Source of the DNA: Hyphochytrium catenoides
Taxonomy: Eukaryota > Sar > Hyphochytriomycetes > Hyphochytriales > Hyphochytriaceae
Assembly: GCA_900088475.1 (NCBI GenBank)
Contig: FLMG01000056.1
Span: 1 to 10,133, forward strand
Direction of reading: 5' to 3'
Length of the DNA stretch: 10,133 bases
Under the pieces are notes generated by a model. It was not told the DNA's origin and made no database searches. It worked only from the letters and a program-made list of their open reading frames with translations. Below, piece after piece: positions 7,028 through 10,133 of the stretch (position 1 is the first letter of the stretch; every line of letters begins with the position of its first letter). The translations under genes were made by a program, and so were the position numbers.

Positions 7028-9600
7028 CTAGTAATAGGCCTCCATGATAAGGCAACGAGATTGTCCACTTATCGTAGCTGTTGCTCATGGAGACCTGAGG
7101 TCGCAATCCTACTGTCAGATATCATAGAGGTGCCTAGCTCAATCCGTAGGGGTGACTTTCCTCTTCTCCTGGGCATGTGGAGCTCGCGAGTCTCTGAAGC
7201 TGAGCATAGGACTTCTCTAACTGCATTATCAGTAAACCAGCCCTGTACCATCACAAAGTGCCCTGGAGCTCAGCACCAATTCTCTCTCCTATTCAGGGCC
7301 ATCTTCCGTTACCAATGGCCCAACTAGTAGCAAGCGACGTGGTAGGTCCATAGTTGGGAAGAAGAGAGAGGCCCGCATATTATCTCCAACAGAATCCGAG
7401 TAGTAATTCTCCAGCGGCCAGCTTCTGCGATTTAAAGCCTCCAGGAGCTCTCGGAGATCGATCATTTGGGCTACAACGCCGCTCAGCATCTCCGTGTAAC
7501 GCAAGGAGACCAACGACAGGTCTTGAAGAAGGAGAGTGAGAAGGTGCTTTGTCTGTACATGGCTGGCCAGGCCTCCATTCGGACAAGCACCACGGAGAGG
7601 AAGACCTTCTTGCGAGAGCGCGCCAGCAATGTCACGCTTTCTACGAGGGAGCGAAGTTTATTGAAACAATTTAACAGCTAGGGAAAGAGTCCTCCTTGCG
7701 AGAGAGTCATCAGTCTATCTAGGACTGCAAAGATAAAAGTAGTAACATGTAAGAGAGATTAGATCAAGAGGCCATCCTAAGCACGTGCAAAGAGGAAGCA
7801 GAAAGGGAAAGAAAGAGGAGAGCATCCTTCATCATCAGAGCCATGCGTTGACGCTTCATCAGGACTACTCGTCCTGAGGGTACACTCAAAGAGGAGAGAC
7901 TGCACCCCAAACACCGGCCGCATCCCCTACACCGGCCTCAGCAGCGCTCAACCAGCCATAGACCAACCAATCCTCATCCTGCAGGAGTGGCGGGAGGAAG
8001 TTTACATATGACACTCCTTCTCTTCAAGCTCATCAATCTTTTCCTTCTACGATATATTGTGCACACTGGCGGATGCTCGAGGCAGAAGAGCTTTGAAGGA
8101 AGGCCAAAATCGTTATATCATTGAAACAGCGCTACGATGACCGCATAAACAAACAGATGAACGAGGTGACTATCAGCTCGGCTTCTTTGAAAGTGCCGGG
8201 AATGCTATCCTCCATCATACTACCGAACAGCTATAGGATATGTACCATCCTGGACGACAAGCTTCAGGGTTTAAGGCTGTCCTGCTCTCTACGACCATCG
8301 CCAAGATTTCTTTTTAACTTCTGACACACGACTTGGCCTAAGTAATGCTCCCAAAGAAAGTCGTGGTTACGGGCGGCAGCAGCAGCAGTCGCTTTATCGC
8401 CCTCCAGTAAAGATACCGTGGCCGGGCTGGAAGTACACCGTCCAAGCAGTCCAAGAGTAAAGTATTATCTGGCGTTACGACTTCGCTGCAAACATCCCCT
8501 AGGAACAAACCCATGTTCCCTTCTCGTGCAGCCTGGTCGCTTCAGTTGTAGAAGGACAAAGAATCATCGAAGAGAGAGAGAGCAGTGTCAGCACGGTTGC
8601 AATTAACATGCAAACTTGCTTGAAGCTCCATGAGCTCCCTTGATATGAGATAAGCAACAAGACCACTCCTTTTCCTTCCTTGCCCTTCAGATGGAAGATA
8701 TAGCATACGGTAGTAGGGACTTTGAGAGCCCTGTGACGTCCGTCTTCATGAGGATAGGCTTTAGAGGAGGAGCTTGAGCTCTATACACTTTACAGCGAAC
8801 AAAAGAAGCAAGGCTTACTCGCAGGGCCCGGCAGCCATAGAGACATACCAAGAGCGGCGGCGGGGAGACATGCAAAGGTCAACCAATATGATGAGCGCTA
8901 GAAAAGAGCAGCCAATGCTAACCGTCACGTCTTCATCTTTTTCTTTAACGTACATCATGGCGCTGTTTCAACGGACTTAACTTGTAGTAAGCGGTAGAAG
9001 ACGTGATGGACCCAGACCAGAAACATGGGCATTGTCGCAGAAGAACATCTCCACCATTCTATGGCGGGAACAGCTTGACAGAGAAGGCAGAGATCATTAC
9101 ATAGTATGAATCTTGCCGATCATCAACTACCCTTACGTTACCGGCGTCCGACTAAGAAAAAGAGAGAAGAGGAGAAGGAGGTATAGGGGCCGACGTCAAC
9201 CTCGCCATTTTCGCATAAACGAGCGATAGCATGAGAATCATCTGCCAGCCAGAAATTATTGGGGCGCCATCCTTCAATAGCAGGCTGTTTCCTTCCATCA
9301 GCTAACCCTCAGAAAGAAGGAAGGCCAGTGGACGATGAGATTTGGGAGGAGGTGCCGCTCGATGCTGTGACCATGATATTAGATCTGGGAAGTAGGAAAG
9401 TATCATCAGCGTCTGACGTAAGGAGAAATAGCACCTTGTCCAACAGCAGCGTGGCACAGAATATGTAGGACTTGCACGGCGGAACAGAGAGACTTCCTAT
9501 AACATAAAAGGCTCCAAACAACAGACGGACAACTTATTATCAGCAGAACACCTCTCCTTGTCCTAACGAGATGTCTGTCCGTCTGTTGGGAGCCCGCCAT
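6785..9600 (-). CDS. Multi-intron gene, unrecognised product, partly resolved
   Basis: A minus-strand gene whose exons I can place only in part; it might be two genes. A plausible start is the ATG at 9600, followed by a possible 55-nt intron (9551-9497). The best-supported run is 9151-9101, 9058-8954, 8897-8819, 8772-8709 and from 8638 on, with compatible phases. The 3' part holds 7552-7313, 7242-about 7095 and a terminal exon of about 7027-6785 ending in TAA. One hydrophobic stretch (YWLTFACLPAAALGMSLWLP, 8820-8890) could be a membrane helix. The 3' part reads as amphipathic helices (LLTLLLQDLSLVSLRYTEML). Introns look very short (42-70 nt). Between about 7680 and 8580 several splice paths are possible and I could not choose. 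I recognise no family, so no function is offered. Confidence 0.42.
7313..7552 (-). other. Internal helical exon of the unrecognised gene
   Basis: An 80-codon segment flanked by a GTACAG acceptor (7558-7553) and a TTG|GTAACG donor (intron 7312-7243, 70 nt, phase 0). It begins TKHLLTLLLQDLSLV and continues with leucine-rich, probably helical sequence (DLRELLEALNRRSW), then FFPTMDLPRRLLLVGPL. The next segment opens GWFTDNAVREV in the same phase. No known domain was recognised. Confidence 0.5.
8639..9151 (-). other. Best-supported exon/intron block of the unrecognised gene
   Basis: Five coding segments join through four short introns with matching phases: 9059-9100 (42 nt, GTAATG to CATAG), 8898-8953 (56 nt, GTACGT to TCTTTTCTAG), 8773-8818 (46 nt, GTAAGC to CTCAAG) and 8639-8708 (70 nt, GTATGC to TATCAAG). 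The second intron has near-perfect splice signals and anchors the chain. The spliced product reads through SDAGNVRVVDDRQDSYY, an aromatic segment ending KLSPLKQRHD, a hydrophobic stretch, then MKTDVTGLSKSLLP and ELMELQASLHVNC. The other boundaries are weaker and could shift by a few bases. Confidence 0.5.
9510..9594. repeat. Inverted repeat at the 5' end of the unrecognised gene
   Basis: GGCTCC-AAA-CAACAGACGGAC at 9510-9530 is the reverse complement of GTCCGTCTGTTG-GGAGCC at 9577-9594 apart from a 3-base insertion, giving 18 paired bases around a loop of about 46 nt. The right arm overlaps the first codons after the proposed ATG (9600), the left arm lies within or just before the proposed first intron. 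A transcript hairpin could bring the two splice sites together. Confidence 0.7.
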
Positions 9601-10133
9601 GGGATGACTCCTACCTACTGTCTGTCACGCTGTCTGCTGGGCATGATCATGGTGGCATTATCCCTCTTCAAACACTACTCAAATGATGCATTGCTTGATG
9701 ATGACTTCCAACAAAGAAGAAGAAGGTCTAACGAGGGAGGTCCCAACGAATGAACGAACAAGAAAGAGTGGAAGAAGAAGGAGACAAAGAGCCCAGCGCA
9801 CGTCACCTCATCAGGAAGAACGCTCTAGGTCCTGCTATAGCCGCGGCCGCAATACGGAGAGAGAGCGGAGAAGCGACCAAGCTGTACGGCCCCATAGACC
9901 ATAGATATTATTACCTTCCGACCTCTCCTGCCTCTCCCACCCGTCCAAATTCCTTACCCTTCCCACCCACCTCAAAACAGTACTACAGTACTGTAATAAG
10001 CTAAAAGAATGTATGGGGTTCTGGCAGCAGACGTGGTGTGCACATAATGTATCGAGACAGGCGATATTTGCAATAAAACGGTACAGGCCTTTAGCGTAGA
10101 AAGTGTCCTTTGGTTGTCAGCACTGTCTCAAGG
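9601..10133. other. Right-hand flank; no gene supported
   Basis: Probable 5' flank of the minus-strand gene. The longest plus-strand frame (9750-10004, 84 codons) is charged at its start and proline/serine-rich later, with no recognisable domain; it overlaps another frame of similar quality, so I do not call it. A short palindrome, ACAGTACTGT, lies at about 9984-9993, and a lone AATAAA at 10072-10077 on the plus strand could be a polyadenylation signal for an upstream plus-strand transcript, but nothing else supports one. Confidence 0.4.

Noticed and set aside
7980-8014. Apparent intron of about 27 nt (GTAAAC to CTGCAG)
   Set aside because: The phases on its two sides do not match, and a longer intron starting near 8050 with the same acceptor fits better.
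8121-8324. 67-codon plus-strand frame
   Set aside because: It falls inside the minus-strand gene, has no domain and is probably an antisense shadow, although the minus-strand exon structure here is itself unresolved.
7678-9061. Reassignment of TAG to a sense codon
   Set aside because: Several in-frame TAGs separate open segments, but most coincide with splice acceptors, and the leucine-rich-repeat gene itself ends at TAG with no coding sequence beyond it. A standard code with short introns explains the data.
9750-10004. 84-codon plus-strand frame
   Set aside because: No domain, overlaps a competing frame, and becomes proline/serine-rich low complexity; not enough to call a gene.

Overview
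This is a stretch of eukaryotic nuclear DNA. One gene is clearly broken by four phase-compatible GT-AG introns, another shows several short ones, coding segments sit on both strands, and the gene-free DNA is rich in simple triplet and dinucleotide repeats. Nothing fixes the species. An intron-bearing copy of a bacterial-type transporter beside a secreted leucine-rich-repeat protein fits a protist or alga, perhaps a stramenopile, but that is a weak inference.

Layout: a CT microsatellite opens the window (1-22). A five-exon minus-strand gene (2355 down to 155) encodes a 505-residue membrane protein of the YeiH/UPF0324 family (putative sulfate exporters). From about 2356 to 5185 no gene can be supported. 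This DNA is full of GAA/TTC, CAT/ATG and GGA triplets and holds a strong imperfect hairpin (3282-3354) and a 13-bp tandem duplication. A single-exon plus-strand gene (5186-6724) encodes a secreted protein with about fifteen 21-residue leucine-rich repeats. It ends 60 bp from the stop codon of a convergent minus-strand gene (about 9600 down to 6785), which is split by many short introns, codes for no family I recognise, and which I can resolve only in part. The right end (9601-10133) has no gene I can support.

The three genes show no obvious joint pathway. The most notable item is the YeiH-type transporter in a nuclear, spliced form with a long arginine- and serine-rich N-terminal extension that may be an organelle-targeting sequence. 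No CRISPR array, tRNA, rRNA or complete transposon was seen.
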